Assembly (NCBI RefSeq): GCF_041146795.1
Contig: NC_135170.1
Location: 20,888,033 to 20,952,032 of the forward strand
Source: Maylandia zebra
Taxonomy: Eukaryota; Chordata; Actinopteri; Cichliformes; Cichlidae
Length of the DNA: 64,000 nucleotides
Direction of reading: 5' to 3'
The number at the start of each line of letters is the position of its first letter. Within the stretch, counting starts at the first letter, position 1. The notes under the pieces are model-generated. The model did no database searches. It was not told where the DNA came from and saw only the letters and a list, made by a program, of their open reading frames with translations. Below are positions 27,101-37,840 of the stretch, one piece after another. Position numbers and translations under genes: made by a program.

Positions 27101-27476
27101 ATACTTTTAAACCAAATCTGGAAAATCTACTTTTCAAACTTCTTGTATTTTTTGAAACAAACAAACAAACAAACAAACAAACAAACAAACAAAACATTGT
27201 TCTGGTATCTGGACAAGCTTTGTGTGCTTCTGACACAATTTCACTGCAATCTAAACCTTTAGAAATTCTCCAGATTTTTTTAATCACACAAAATCGTGGT
27301 CAGCCCCTCCGACACCGCCCACAATAAAAATCAGCCAGATGACAACAGGGAGACATAAATTAGAAGCGCTGGCCTAACACAATAATGTATGACATCACGT
27401 TGCAACAATGTTATGTAGCCTACCTTCCAACAGTCTGGTTGGCAAGTTGCTTCATACGATTAAACTGCTTCTTCAT
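3541..27476 (-). CDS. arhgap17: arhgap17 (RICH1), Rho GTPase-activating protein 17, complete coding region, 20 exons
   Basis: Encodes a BAR-RhoGAP protein. Mammalian ARHGAP17 binds membranes and tight-junction scaffolds and stimulates GTP hydrolysis by Cdc42 and Rac1. I placed 20 coding exons by canonical splice sites; together they give 885 codons including the stop, so 884 aa against 881 in human. Start ATG is at 27474-27476 (MKKQFNRMKQLANQTVG, A at -3). Exon 1 is 27424-27476 and exon 2 is 22897-22936, separated by a 4.5 kb intron; intron 2 is 8.1 kb. The protein runs BAR (about residues 15-245), RhoGAP (about 248-440) and a proline-rich tail ending ESTAF, a PDZ-binding type terminus (human ESTAL). 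Neighbouring slc5a11 supports orthology. The separate entries below give the remaining exons by domain. Confidence 0.97.
3714..5285. other. arhgap17 last intron
   Basis: Non-coding. Contains an A run at about 3963-3991 followed by (CA)n and (CT)n to about 4030, and an AT-rich stretch with another A run near 4990-5026. No other gene seen. Confidence 0.6.
3963..4038. repeat. Poly-A plus (CA)n/(CT)n/(TG)n compound microsatellite
   Basis: About 29 A residues, then CA repeats, then CT and GT repeats, read directly. Confidence 0.95.
8717..11670 (-). other. arhgap17: arhgap17 exons 10-15, RhoGAP catalytic domain
   Basis: Exons: 11543-11670 (KPAFGTALEEHLKR, ACVMMLLETGMKEE), 10850-10961 (GLFRIAAGASKLKKLKAALD), 10683-10764 (ALKSYLRELPEPLMTF), 10484-10564, 8933-9046 (NKMTPSNIAIVLGPNLLW) and 8717-8808 (TLAEMAAATSVHV, QHADWFFPE). 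The catalytic arginine finger is the R of GLFRI, about residue 286, and the NKMTPSNIAIVLGPNL helix is intact, so the domain looks active. Confidence 0.95.
9270..10350 (+). mobile_element. Degenerate Tc1-like DNA transposon
   Basis: In arhgap17 intron 13. The left end (ACAGTGCTGTGCAAAAGTCT, then GAGCCAACCCTCATTTCT) is mirrored at the right by AGAAATGAGGGATGGCTCAA, so terminal inverted repeats survive. The interior matches a Tc1-like transposase reading on the plus strand (for example around 9955-10200) but is broken by stops and deletions, with an A run of about 30 at 9898-9928. Inactive. Confidence 0.8.
12112..12163. repeat. (CA)n followed by a C homopolymer
   Basis: Dinucleotide CA tract to about 12146, then 17 C residues, within arhgap17 intron 9. 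Confidence 0.95.
12411..14829 (-). other. arhgap17: arhgap17 exons 3-9, BAR domain
   Basis: Exons in transcript order: 14725-14829 (IERRLELVRLVSHNTHKRL), 13872-13948 (KKLPLTGLSQTMQEG), 13531-13642 (GKMMDVCGEAEGK), 13166-13242 (VEIPNILKQRKQLAKLVLDY), 12938-13040 (WLQATKS, then DEMDEALNKVEICK), 12639-12707 (DQLSADLYNFASKEGDY) and 12411-12492 (LLETQAEYHRRSLAALE). All junction phases agree. They form the long amphipathic helices of the BAR dimer, which senses or bends membrane. Exon 4's acceptor directly abuts a tetranucleotide repeat. Confidence 0.95.
13950..14026. repeat. (GAAT)n tetranucleotide microsatellite with GAAA interruptions
   Basis: Read directly. On the minus strand it is (CATT)n and ends at the AG acceptor of arhgap17 exon 4, serving as its pyrimidine-rich tract. 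Confidence 0.95.
16000..16830 (+). mobile_element. Degenerate LINE (non-LTR retrotransposon) 3' RT-region fragment
   Basis: Matches by eye the distal reverse-transcriptase part of a LINE common in teleosts: a CCAAGTGGAGGAGT segment near 16117, TGGTGAAGAGAGAGTCCCAG near 16199, then GAGGTGTTCCAGGCATGTCC and GGAGAGATTACATCTCTCAG with GGCTTGGGAACGCCTTGG near 16690-16770. The last segment corresponds to the protein words DYISQLAWERLG. Frames are broken. The exact clade (RTE/Rex-like) is not settled by eye. Confidence 0.75.
17797..19035. mobile_element. Non-autonomous hAT-type element with 8-bp target duplication
   Basis: Begins TAGAGATGG and ends CCATCTCTA, a perfect 9-bp terminal inverted repeat. 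It is flanked on both sides by the identical 8-mer ATCAGAAC (17789-17796 and 19036-19043), the length hAT transposases leave. 1239 bp long, no transposase frame. Sub-terminal sequence repeats the CCGATAC / CCGATAT words in both orientations. Confidence 0.88.
21750..22260 (-). mobile_element. Degenerate Tc1-like transposase fragment
   Basis: The minus strand matches a common fish Tc1-like transposase: words around GGGCTACAGCAGCA (near 22150), GGTGTAATGGTGTGGAGGAT (near 22040) and CACCAGATCTCAATTCAATA (near 21870). It is internally deleted, so a family member related to the 863-1170 element but without visible termini. Confidence 0.8.
22360..22560. repeat. ACTAAA/AAACTA-rich low-complexity tract
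   Basis: Repeated AACTAAA and AAAACTA words, the type often found at the tails of fish retroelements. No coding content. Confidence 0.6.
23470..23690 (+). repeat. Dispersed teleost repeat, copy 1
   Basis: Contains CTGGTTCTGCTGGAGGTTTC then CTTCCTTCCCACTGTCACCA and ends near an ACTATACAAATTAAAACTGA tail. The same family lies inverted at 33190-33430. It is a repeat common in percomorph genomes; its class is uncertain. Confidence 0.7.
24515..24730 (+). mobile_element. Degenerate tRNA-derived SINE with L2-like tail
   Basis: A box-B like GAGTTCAAACCC near 24547 is followed by AAGTTTGCACGTTCTCCCTG near 24580, the usual order in fish tRNA-SINEs that carry an L2-related 3' part. Confidence 0.6.
26022..26043 (+). 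repeat. G homopolymer (22 nt)
   Basis: Read directly. Potential assembly-error or G-quadruplex site in arhgap17 intron 1. Confidence 0.95.
27157..27194. repeat. (AAAC)n microsatellite
   Basis: About nine tandem AAAC units, read directly. Confidence 0.95.
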
Positions 27477-27860
27477 GTTGCAAGTCTCGTGAGCTTCTTC
27501 CTACAAGTCCGTAAAAAGTTTGCGGCACCAACGAACGCTGTCGATCATCCACCAAAAAAAAAAGAAAAAAAAAGTTGCGCTACGTCGCAGCCATTGTGCT
27601 ACCAAGACCTGACTTCCGACCGCTTTTAGTCACAAAAACTGAACAGTTTTCCTGGTTGAACCCGGTGACATCGGCCGTTACCGTTAAGACGCGCAGGGAA
27701 GTGAGCAGAAACAGCGGCGGACGACCTTCAGGGTCCCCATTGCCAAGAATGTCAGCGCTCCTGTTAGACTGGCTGATTTCTCTACTACAGCTGTGATAGG
27801 AAGGAGGAAGTGCTTTTACTTCCCGCACTGGAAGCCGCATGGGCCCCGTGGTGACATGTG
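27477..27860 (-). promoter_or_regulatory. arhgap17: arhgap17 5' UTR and proximal promoter
   Basis: Immediately upstream of the arhgap17 ATG. CpG content rises between about 27580 and 27840. On the minus strand CACAATGGCTGCG near 27590 resembles a YY1 site of the type found close to housekeeping start sites. The transcription start is not fixed by sequence. Confidence 0.5.
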
Positions 27861-30800
27861 ATACCTTAACATGAAAAAAAAAAAAGACTTTGGTCATTGC
27901 AAAGTCACATGTTTTAACGTGGGGATGAATTCTTCAGAATAAATATCAGAGTTTTAAATCGGGGGTGATTGTCAAGTAATGACAAATCAGAGAAACGTGA
28001 CAGAAACTCATAAATGCAGTAGTATGTATTGTAGTGTGGTGCCAAAATATATTTTTTTAAAAACGTGGTTGTGATGCACGTGAAAGCCATTAAGAATTAA
28101 TTAACAATAGCAGAAACCTATACAACTTTAACCGCTGCTTCTGGATCAGTCCGGGTCACTGCTCACCCGGATTGTGACTAACTGTCTGATTTCAGATCAG
28201 TTCGTCACCAACCAGCACAGAGTTTTCCGGAGTGATCTGCCGCCACCTTGTGCCTGTCACGCAAAGGCTTTGTTCAGCAGTTCTTCACCGATCAGTTTCA
28301 TTATTAGACTCATATGGGCACGACTGCCTGTCTGGGTGTTGGGGGATTAATGTGAATGAATGGTAGTCAAGGCGGTTGTAATTCTCCCAGGTATAACCTT
28401 GTTAAAGAGCTCATAACTCTCTTAGCACCACCCCACCTTGATTATATTAGAAGGGCTGTTGATGGTCATTCCTGCTTGAGGAGCAATCATTTTACGGGAA
28501 CTGTAGACCCTGTTTGTCACAGCAATGACTGGTAGGGACTATATGATCCCAATAAATTACAGCAAGCACGCAATCATTCCTGTGTGCCCTGAGCTGAAAA
28601 CTTGTCAAACTCTGTTAAAGGTACTTTAAATGTGGTCATCTGCTGTTAAAGAACAACTAGTGCCATAAATAGTTTCTATGTATAAACTGTGATGTACTGC
28701 TGTGGGGAAAATGACCTTTTTTAAAATCAGTTACTGGACTAAATTATCTTTAATTAATTATTCTGTGGGGTTTATTCTTGTAAACCTGCCCTTTCACTTT
28801 TGCTACTATCCTTCTACCACAATTCATCCTCACAAATCATCACCATCCTACCTGCACTCTTTTCTTCTGTCTTTGCTTTGGATGGTTGATTCCAGGTATT
28901 TAAACTCATTTACCTTCACTGTCTGCCTTTCACGCACACACACACACACGCACACATGTATTCTTTCCATCTCACTTTTGCTGACATGCAGGCTGACACC
29001 TATCCTATAAATACAAATAGTTCTAATAATTGTAATAAACTATAAGAAACCTTAAGAAACTGCAAACTACTCAGCATTACTGTTTGAGTTGCTTTTCCTG
29101 TTGCCATGTGCACGATAGCTTCAGTTCTCCTCTGTGACACAGGAACTTTTTCATCTTAATGAATGACTGAGCTGTGCCGTGTCATGAAATTTAAGTGAAC
29201 TTAAGTGATCCAAGGTAAACACTGTGCTCTGAGAAGACACGTAAGAAATTTGACCTTCAGGGGGAAAGAAAAACAGACAAGTCTGAACTTTTCATTTTCA
29301 GGTAATACGTCATCTCTGCATTCAGTGCCCTTACATCCTGCTTTGTCCTAATCTTCCCCTGTCATGAAAAAAAGGTAATAAAGAAACCTAATCAGCAAAT
29401 ACATTACACATTTACCTTAGCGAGTGCTCTCTCGCAATGTCAGGGCATGTTGTAAATATGCCTTCTTGCCGACATATTTATAGAAAAAAAAGTCAGTTAA
29501 GCATCATTGCCAGATAATCTGACAAAGACAAAAGGAAAAGAACAAAAAAGGACACAAGAAAAAAAAGTAGAAAGTTCATTATGAGTAAAAAAAAAAGCCA
29601 AACAAGTAACACTGGTAGTTTTATGACTAACACTAAATGTGATGACAGAGACTGGGCAAAACAACTTTTCTTTCCTATACAATAAAATTAGACGTTTTTC
29701 ACATTAGTAAAGGTGTGTGTGTTTGTGTAAAGTTTTTGCATTCTCTCACTGGCAGTGTTGGAGACAAAACAGTACAACGCTTCACACTGCAGTAGGTTTA
29801 ATTTCAAATCAGAGTTACAGCTGATGATGGAACTCAGTTCACCAGCCTCTTCTTCAAATACAAAGAAAAACATGTTGTTTATCTGGAGATTAGGTTGGTA
29901 TTTGTGTGTTAGACTGTATCTGCAATTTTATTTCAGCTTCAAATTACCAAGAGCGCGATAGAAAGTAATGTTCAACCAGATGCTGGAATGATGGCAATAA
30001 GACACAACTTTATAAAAGCTCTCAGACTGATGCCCTTTGTATTTTTTTTATTAAAGCTTTGGTCAGAATTTGATTATTTCAAACACAAATGCTGCCCATT
30101 TTCAAAAGGAGACCAAATAGCGATCTTTTCAGAGCGAAGAAACATCTCTGCTTCAGCTTTGTGTTGCTGCTACCCATGTCCCAGGTCTCTATAGCGGGAG
30201 CGGTGAATGCCTGCTCGGCATTGGAGGGTATCATGCTGTTTCCATATTGTACCCCTGGGCCTCCCCACAGCAGTGGCCCACATGGGAAAGCAGACCAGGC
30301 GGTGGGATAAACCAATTACCCCCCAGTCTGGGTGGACTCCTGCCGGCGCACCATGCAGCAGCTCCGGGCCGAGCCCTCCTAGGCTCGATCCCCATGAGAG
30401 CCTGCTGGAATTCCCAGATATGAGAATAGTGTGGTCTCAAAGGCCTGCAGAGAGACTATATTTTGCTTGGAAATTTGACATGGTGGCCTCCTGGGACAAA
30501 GCTGAAGGAGGAGACTTCAAACTGTGCTTCCGTAGGATTAAAAAAAAACATTTGTGGAAGCCTTCATTTTTGTGGACCATTCATCAACATTAGGCACTTT
30601 TAGACCTTTATCCACTTCTTATACTCACAGATATCTCTGCAGAGACACATGCGAAGAAAATGGGCTTTTTTCTAAAACTCTGATCTCCAGAAATATTACC
30701 CATCTGCTAGAACTATAATAAAATATGCACATAACAAATTATATTTTCTACAGGTAATTACAAATTAACTTTTACTAAATGAGCACATTTTGGGTCTATA

Positions 30801-31878
30801 TGCTGCTGTGCCTTGGCAGAAGCAAATATGAATACTAACAGGAATGATGGAGAAAAATCTAAACTAGAATATGAAACTAAATGTGCAAGAAGAGAAAATA
30901 TTTATGGAGTTAAAGAAAACAGAGGGCTCTCCTCTCCTCTGACTTCTTGCATTCATGAGCCCTGATGGTTTCTAGATGACAGCAGCCGTGACAATGGTCA
31001 TTATGTCTGCCAGAGGCCTAGTCGCCGCAGGGCCATTGTGTGTGCCCCATTCACCACACAGTCATTTACACTTTCATTGGCAGCTATTTAGTCCTCATAA
31101 AACGTTCAACACACCAATTTGTGAGCCCTGCTCAGCCAAGGAGAAGTGTGGAATAGGCTCAGAAAGCAGTTGCTTTAAAAGTCAATTAATTGTTCCCTTC
31201 TCCTGGGAGGGGCTGAAGGGGAGGATCCCCGGGCTTCAGGGGGCCTCACATCTGTCTATTCATCTTCTTGGGCCATGATGCACAGGCCACACGGCTCAAA
31301 AGAAACGCCCGATTCAGTCTGCTCAGAGTTGTGGCCAGCTAAGATTCTGTAATTCACTTCGAGGAAGGGTTATCCTATTATCATAAGAATCTGATTCCTG
31401 GGCGAAAAGATGTATTAAAGAGTGAAAGAAAACAAAAATGAGCTTGAAGGGAAGTTTGGCACTAAATCCTCTTCTGTGCAGACAGATATAAAAAAAAACA
31501 ACACAGATTATGCTGCATGCAATGAGAAAGTGGGTGGGAAGTCATTTAAGTCATCACAAAGGCACCTTTTAAGAGGCCAAAGCATATTCTGTCTAAACAG
31601 AGGGCCTCATGAAATGTCTGTTTTATTCATTGATCATGAGCTCATTGCACTTCTCAACACTTCATCAGACACAGTTATGAGCTGACCACAACATCTGTGC
31701 AAACTGTTTAAAAGAGTGTGTAAAAAAAAAAACCATCTGTGGATTGATTGTGTAAATAATGAAATGTTGATTTATCTGTTACAAAAAAACATTCTTCTGA
31801 ATAACATTATTTATGTTATTTATTTTAAAATGGCAAAATGAGCACATGAGAGCGACGGAGACGTGTAGACATATTTGA
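27861..31878. other. Intergenic, arhgap17 promoter to metrn 3' end
   Basis: About 4 kb without a supported gene. A LINE antisense fragment is at about 28880-28990. The GC-richer stretches 30160-30480 and 30930-31390 lack repeat signs and could be conserved regulatory DNA, but nothing here proves it. Open frames in both orientations show no family match. Confidence 0.5.
28880..28990 (-). mobile_element. LINE antisense fragment
   Basis: GATTCCAGGTATTTAAACTC and TTTACCTTCACTGTCTGCCT, followed by a CA tract and ATGTATTCTTTCCATCTC, match the reverse complement of a common fish LINE RT region as I recall it. Fragment only. Confidence 0.5.
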
Positions 31879-32538
31879 TTTATTTAAAGCTCAGCAATCC
31901 GGAGTCTCAGTTGTTTCTAGATTTCATCCACTCTCCAACCGAAAAAAAAGAAAGGAAATAAAGTAAAATATCTACGGCAAACATCTCCAGCTGCAAGAAA
32001 AAAGATCACTGCACTGCGATCCTGAATCAGAAAGAAAAGAACTGCCTCGTGCAGGATCCAACAGACAGGAGTAAACACAAAACAGATGATTTCACAATGC
32101 TGTAAGTGATAAAACGTCGTATATATGTACACTCCTATTCAGTAAAACAAACTGGCAATAATAAATGGCTGTGCACCCTCCTGCCTCAGTTCATAGGGCA
32201 ATTGTCACAGAGAGGCAGCAAAATGAACAACAGTTAATGCAGGGAGAGGCACAAAAAGAGAGCAGCAACTCAACCCCTCCTTATTCTCCCAGGACTGAGG
32301 GCATTGATGGAAGAGAGACAAAGGCCGGCCCTCTCTGAGCTGCAGTGCAGGAGGCCCTGCTGGTTAACTCTATTCTCCTCCTCCAAATTAGTTTTTATCA
32401 CCAGCATTTCAGCGGCTTTTCGCTGCTGGTGCCACCTTGGTGGAACGTGACAGCAAGGATCTGAAGTGCGCCAGTGCAGAGGTGGTTAGACTTCTCAGCT
32501 CAGTATTGCTAAGATGACTCGCGCACACACACCCCTCC
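31879..32538 (-). other. metrn: metrn 3' UTR with poly(A) signal
   Basis: AATAAA on the minus strand at 31879-31884 would end a 3' UTR of about 0.66 kb. Inferred from the signal only. Confidence 0.5.
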
Positions 32539-34590
32539 TCAGTCTAAAGGAAAGTCGCAGGAATTCTGGCGTGCCGTTCGGGCATTGTGGTAGACAGACA
32601 GGAAGTCTTTGTATCGCGGGGCACACCCTAACCAAGCTTCCCCAAAGTGTTCCGACCCAGTGAAAAGAAACTCTCCGTCTCCGGGCTTGACGTGGCACTG
32701 CAGGAGTGTGTGGATGTGTCCACGCCAGGACTGACATGACACCAGTGGATCCAGATGTTGCTCAAACACTCCACTGCGCTGCCAGTACACCCTCGGCGCT
32801 GATACCTCCACTGAGGACATTTGACGCCGAGAGTCATGGGTGACCTTTTTGATGTAGCCTCGAACAACTTAAAAAGACAGGAAAGCAGAACCACGTGTTT
32901 ACGCCGCATCCAGTGGATGTTTCAGATAAAGTGGTCACTTAATTAGGGGAAAAAGCTGGCTTGATGGGGGCTAAACAAAGGTTAAGTGTAACAAGACAGA
33001 GGACTATTTTTGAACTGGGACATATGAAGAACTACTCAAGCAGAGTTTAGTCTCCCTTTAAAATGAACAAACAAAAGCACAGACAAAAAATGTCACAGCC
33101 TCACTCAGCAGATCATCAACATCTGTTTGAGTTTGTCTGCACTGCTGTTGTCCCATTATGCAGCCTAACATGAGATGGGTTTTGAAGTGTTGCCAGGTGG
33201 AGAGTGCATTCAGCTGTAATTCAATTAAATTTTGTTTATATAGAGCCAAATCACAACAACAACAGTCACATAAAGGCATTTTATATTGTAAGATAATGAC
33301 CCTATAATAATAGAGAGAAAAAGCTCAGCAATTCCCTAGAAAGCATTGGTGACAATAGGAAGGAAAAACTCCCTTTTAACAGGAAGAAACCTCCAGCAGA
33401 ACCAGGTTCAGGGAAAGGCAGCCATCTGCCTCGACCAGTTCAGGATGAGGGAGTCAGGAGAAAGGAGATCCTTTAGACAGTGGTGTGATGTACAAGATTA
33501 TATTTCAAGGAAAATCTTACTGTTGCTGAGTCATTAAGATAAATTCAATGATGCAGCTGCAGGAAAAGCCAGAGGGAACAAGAACAATAGCAAGAGACGT
33601 GTCATCTTGTCATCTCGCTGAGTAAGATACCCACCAAAGTCGCTGCTGCAGATAGCCATGAGAAGTTCTGTGTCATTGCAGGGTCGACAGGATGCTGTGG
33701 GTGGAGAAAATCATTTCACAAAATTAGAAATGTGCTCTTTGCTGGGCAGCTTTGTGACTATCGAGTCATCTGCATCGAGTAATCTTCCGCTTGTTCTGCT
33801 ATGTTGTTTCTCGCCTTACCCACTTCTCTCTGTCAATCACGTCCTCGCTCGGCCTGCTTAGCTCTCTTTTCTCTCCTAACCGTCATGATTCAAAGCTCTA
33901 TAGCTGACAGTGACTGACAGAAAGGTGTCACTTCTCCTCGCCAACACTTCACTGACCTAAAATCTGACCCACATACCGGCTCCATTCATCCCCCTTCTCA
34001 CATCACACACTGAAGAAACCATGGCTTGGCCAGAGGAATGCTGCTTCTAGCCTCTGCCCATCGCACCACCAGATCAAAAACCCACGCTAGTCTCGACCCC
34101 ACGTTTGACTCCTTTTGTATCTGCCTAATTGACTGACCCCGTGCCAATGCAGGAGCCTGCAGGAGTCAAACACTCCACCAGACTGGCAATACGGAAAAGA
34201 TAAACCTGCAGCTGTCTATTATCGGCACAGAATGACATCACCACACTGAAACCAGCCTGCACACATGGATAAATGCTAATAAACAGACAAGCACAATGAT
34301 AAGGCATTTGTGGAATCTGCAAAGTATTTGCAGTCTCAATTCAGGCCCTTGGCCCGGTGCCCTCCAGCCACTATGCAGTCTGCTCGGTCCCATCTGCTTT
34401 GTCCCTTGATGGAAACCAGACAACTAGACTGACCAGCAGCTGCATGCTGCAGTCCACAAGGCAAGACTATAATTCAATAACCACTTTTTTTTTTCAAATT
34501 GGGAATTATGACTGGTAGGCAAGTCTCCCTCGAAGATCCAAATCTGCCTTTTAAAGTCACTATAGCAGTACATACCTCTGAAACCATGAG

Positions 34591-34629
<39 letters not shown>

Positions 34630-35759
34630 TATATATATATGTATATATATGTATATATATATACGTGCAAACGTGACTTTAAAGCAGAGCCTTTACATTA
34701 ATACTGCGATATTGACTGAAATGATTTTGCTTTAGCAAATAAGAAATATTAATACGTTCATAATGGTGCTTTATCGGGACCTAAAGCCAAATTTTGATTT
34801 AGGTTCAATGTCCTCGAACCAAAAGATTACTACTCACTCTCCAGCCCGCTGGGGCCGAGGTTTGGCGCAGCACTCCTGTTGGTGAGCAGCTCGTATTTGA
34901 AGCCCACCGTGCGTCTGTTCCGCGGTCCATCACTCTGAGGGCTGGCCTGGAGGTAGATTACGGGCTTGTGAGGTCCGTCTGCCCGGAAGCAGAACACCTG
35001 ATACTCCGGCCGCCCGCTGTCCGTCACCAGCAGCTCCAGCTGCCCGGCACGCTCAATGAACACGCTGGCTCCGCCGAAGGAGGGAGACGGTTTGATGCAG
35101 ATGGAGGTGTGCCGGGCGGAGGACAGATTGGGCTCGAGGACCACTCTGAGGGCCTGACCCGGGTAGACCCACCTCACCGAGCCCTTTGTACAGCGTAATC
35201 GCACCTGGAGTACAATCCTGGAATCCACGCCAGCTGCAAAACCGCTGGATTCGGGGGGGAAATGCCAAATCAAATACTGCATGGATGTCATCACTACTAA
35301 TAAAAACTAAATGGTTCGATCCTTAATAAATTATTCAACCATATTAATCTAACAAAAAACTCAAATGGACCAGATTCCAACTTATTTGTTTATCCCTTCT
35401 GCATTAAATTTAAAAAGTCTGTTCATAAATTCCGACCATCAGATCCGCAGATTTAAATATGAATTATTCATTAATGTTCTTTCATCTACCAAGCCTCCTG
35501 TTTTAATCCTCTTAACGGATTGTAAATGTTCTACAAAGCGAACGGTTTGAAAAAATATAAGTTACATAAGAAAAGTATCAAAGCTTCTCCCCAATCTTTA
35601 CCCGAGGAGCAACATTGCACTCAGTATTTTCAAAAAATCGTTTAAAGAAAAGAAAAATCCCATCTGAAATCAGAGTTCTTACCTTCCAGTCCAGTTACAC
35701 AAATCAGCTGCACAGCGGAGAGCCAGAAAACACGTCAAAATAATCAGATTTGGCAACAT
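32539..35759 (-). CDS. metrn: metrn, meteorin, secreted neurotrophic factor
   Basis: Meteorin is a secreted protein that in mammals acts on glia and neurite growth. Four coding exons: 35683-35759, 34838-35244, 33635-33694 and 32539-32867 (stop TGA); phases agree and give 290 aa (human METRN 293). Residues 1-19 (MLPNLIILTCFLALRCAAD) form a signal peptide, then LCNWTGSGFAAG. Family words: RCTKGSVRWVYPGQALR, GGASVFIERAGQLELLV, SCRPCNDTELLMAICSSDF, VVRGYIKKVTHDS and FLFTGSEHFGEAWLGCAPRY. Many cysteines fit the disulfide-rich fold. The VFIERAG and VTHD words and the length favour METRN over METRNL, though METRNL is a close relative. Intron 3 holds a dispersed repeat, intron 2 a TA microsatellite. 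Confidence 0.92.
33190..33430 (-). repeat. Dispersed teleost repeat, copy 2 (inverted)
   Basis: Reverse complement of the 23470-23690 family: AGGAAGGAAAAACTCCCTTT and GGAAGAAACCTCCAGCAGAA are diagnostic. Lies in metrn intron 3. Confidence 0.75.
34588..34665. repeat. (AT)n microsatellite with GT interruptions
   Basis: Read directly; in metrn intron 2. Confidence 0.95.
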
Positions 35760-37840
35760 CTCACCCACACAAAGATAAAAAACCCCAGAGAGGCTGGTAG
35801 CAGTGCATGGCTGGAGAGTTTGTCAGTGAATAAACAGAGTGAGGGCTTTCTGCTGCTGCTCTCTGGGGACTGGGGCGGGGGGGCATCGCTCCTGTGCTCT
35901 CTCTCTCTTTCTCTCCCTCTTTCTCTCTCGCTACACAGCAGTTAGCACACTCTCCCCTCTCTTTGTCAACCTCTAATTAGGAGCGATCCAGTTGTTGGGT
36001 ACTGCCGGCCAGCTCTTTGTCTTTGCTCTATAAAGACACAATCGGTTTGAAGGCCCTCAGCCATCTGTTAACATCTTTGCGCTTTTCTGCACTGTAATTC
36101 ATTCACTCCCGAAGTGTTCAGGGTGTATTATTAAGTTTTACTGGAGTTCTTAAGTTGTATTTTGTATCTGATTCATTCAACTTTCAAAAATGTTGCTTGC
36201 CATAAAATTGCTTTCATTTTCAAAAAAAAGTTACAGTTCCTGGGAGGGGAAAAACGTCTGATTTCAAATCCCCGACTGCGTTAAGAGAAGCCTGATCTCT
36301 GTATAGACATTCTTTTAGAGGCAGGCCATCTACAAACAGAAAGAGCAGGCAAAGGAGGAGGGAAACATGCATCCGAACTTGAGCTTCATCTAGTGGCGGG
36401 ATGATGCACCGCAAGGTCTCCCCACATCTGGAAGGCAAAGTAAAGCCTGCTGCGGGCTTCTTCTGCAAAAGAGAGCGAGTGCAGGAGCAGGCTGCTCCCC
36501 TCCTGCCACTAATTCTGCAGCTGGGTACAGAGTGGAGTGAGTCACTGAGTTGTCATCAAAAATTCATCCACTGAGGAGCTCTTCTGAATTTTTAACCTGC
36601 GGGGTCTTTGTGTTTAAGTAGGTTGGCATCCCTTTAAAGTCCCGCTGGTAGCGACATCTCGTGGACGTGTGCGGAACGTAACAGTAACGTAACTGATCCG
36701 AGAGCTGGCGCTTCGTGTTTGTCGAAAACGCCCTGACAGGAGGGGATTTTGACAATGAGTAGAAGCAGTCACGGGGACAGTCCCCCCCATCAGATGTCGC
36801 CTCAGCTGCTTGTAAGCCGCAAATATGGAGGAATCAAATCATACCCGACATTACAAGTGTGAAAATAGGCTTGGTAGTTTTTAGTCCCTGTTTACTATAC
36901 GCCTTTTTAAAATCGTGAAGTTCTTTTTCTGTTATTTTAAATACGATTATAGAAGTGTTCGCCGCACTTCCGTTTCCCATTTAAATATGACCTTGTTTGC
37001 AGCTTCAGTTCAACATTAGAAAACGTTAAAGAGGTTAAAAATAAACAAACAAATTTAAAAAAAGAAAAGAAAAGCAAGAGTCAATTTCCAGGATCGGCTC
37101 ACAGAGAGACAAAGCTAACAAAAAAAAAAACAAAAACAAAAACAAAAATGAATGGAGGCTTTGTGTGTGAAGCGTGACCTCTTACAGTGTAGACTGGATC
37201 CGGAGGCCAAACGAACCAAGGTGCTGCATATCATTAATAATAATATAAAAACTACAATATCTACACGATCAATCCATCGCTTTAAATTCGTGCATTTTGT
37301 ATTTTTTTTATTTAACTTTTAATGAAATGTATTCATCGCTCATGTGCATTCGGGGCACGGGGTCACGGTGTCTGTGGTCATGTCTGCAGGCTTTATGTCC
37401 AAACCACAAATCACTCAAACTAATTACAGATGTGTGTCATTTACTGCGTTTATTTCTTTATTTATTTGACTAAATAAATTCAAACTGTTAACGCTAACAC
37501 TCAATGCCTGACTGACAGTGGCGTTAAGGCCTCTCTGTGTCCATAACGTAAACGCGATCTCATCTACTGAGATAATTAATTACAAAAAAGAAAGAAACAG
37601 ATTCAAAGATTATAACTTTGATTTTTTTTTTAAATTTATTTTATTTTTTCGGTCTTAGGTTTTAAAGCTCCACAGTTCATTTTTTACTCTCGAGTTAAAA
37701 CCCTTTTCTATTTTTTTTCTATTGAATTAAATGTAAAAACTAATGATGAAGTTCATGATTTCTTCGGCGTGACCTCAGGCCTTCACAGTATGAAGTGAAG
37801 TTCTTGGGAACGTAAGCTCCACCGTTTGGCTGCCTTGACA
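35760..37840. other. Intergenic, metrn promoter to cbx8 3' side
   Basis: The part nearest metrn (35760-36000) holds a CT-rich tract at about 35895-35932 and probably the metrn promoter. 36.0-36.8 kb is GC-richer and unassigned. 37.0-37.8 kb is AT-rich with several A and T runs. No gene seen. Confidence 0.5.

Larger units (their letters stand above)
22937..27423. other. arhgap17 intron 1
   Basis: 4.5 kb intron. Holds a dispersed repeat (about 23470-23690), an unexplained open stretch on the minus strand (about 23700-24110), a tRNA-SINE-like relic (about 24515-24730), a 22-G run at 26022-26043 with a T run at about 26079-26103, and (AAAC)n at 27157-27194. I see no gene inside it. Confidence 0.6.

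Noticed and set aside
30370-30400. tRNA-like box B in GGCTCGATCCCC
   Set aside because: No matching box A, no cloverleaf can be drawn; no tRNA gene was found in the window.
30207-30593. 128-codon plus-strand frame between arhgap17 and metrn
   Set aside because: No recognisable motif and a competing open frame on the other strand; kept only as unassigned intergenic DNA.
34838-35244. Assignment of this gene as metrnl rather than metrn
   Set aside because: The VFIERAG, VTHD and length features fit METRN better, though the C-terminal FLFTG word is shared with METRNL.
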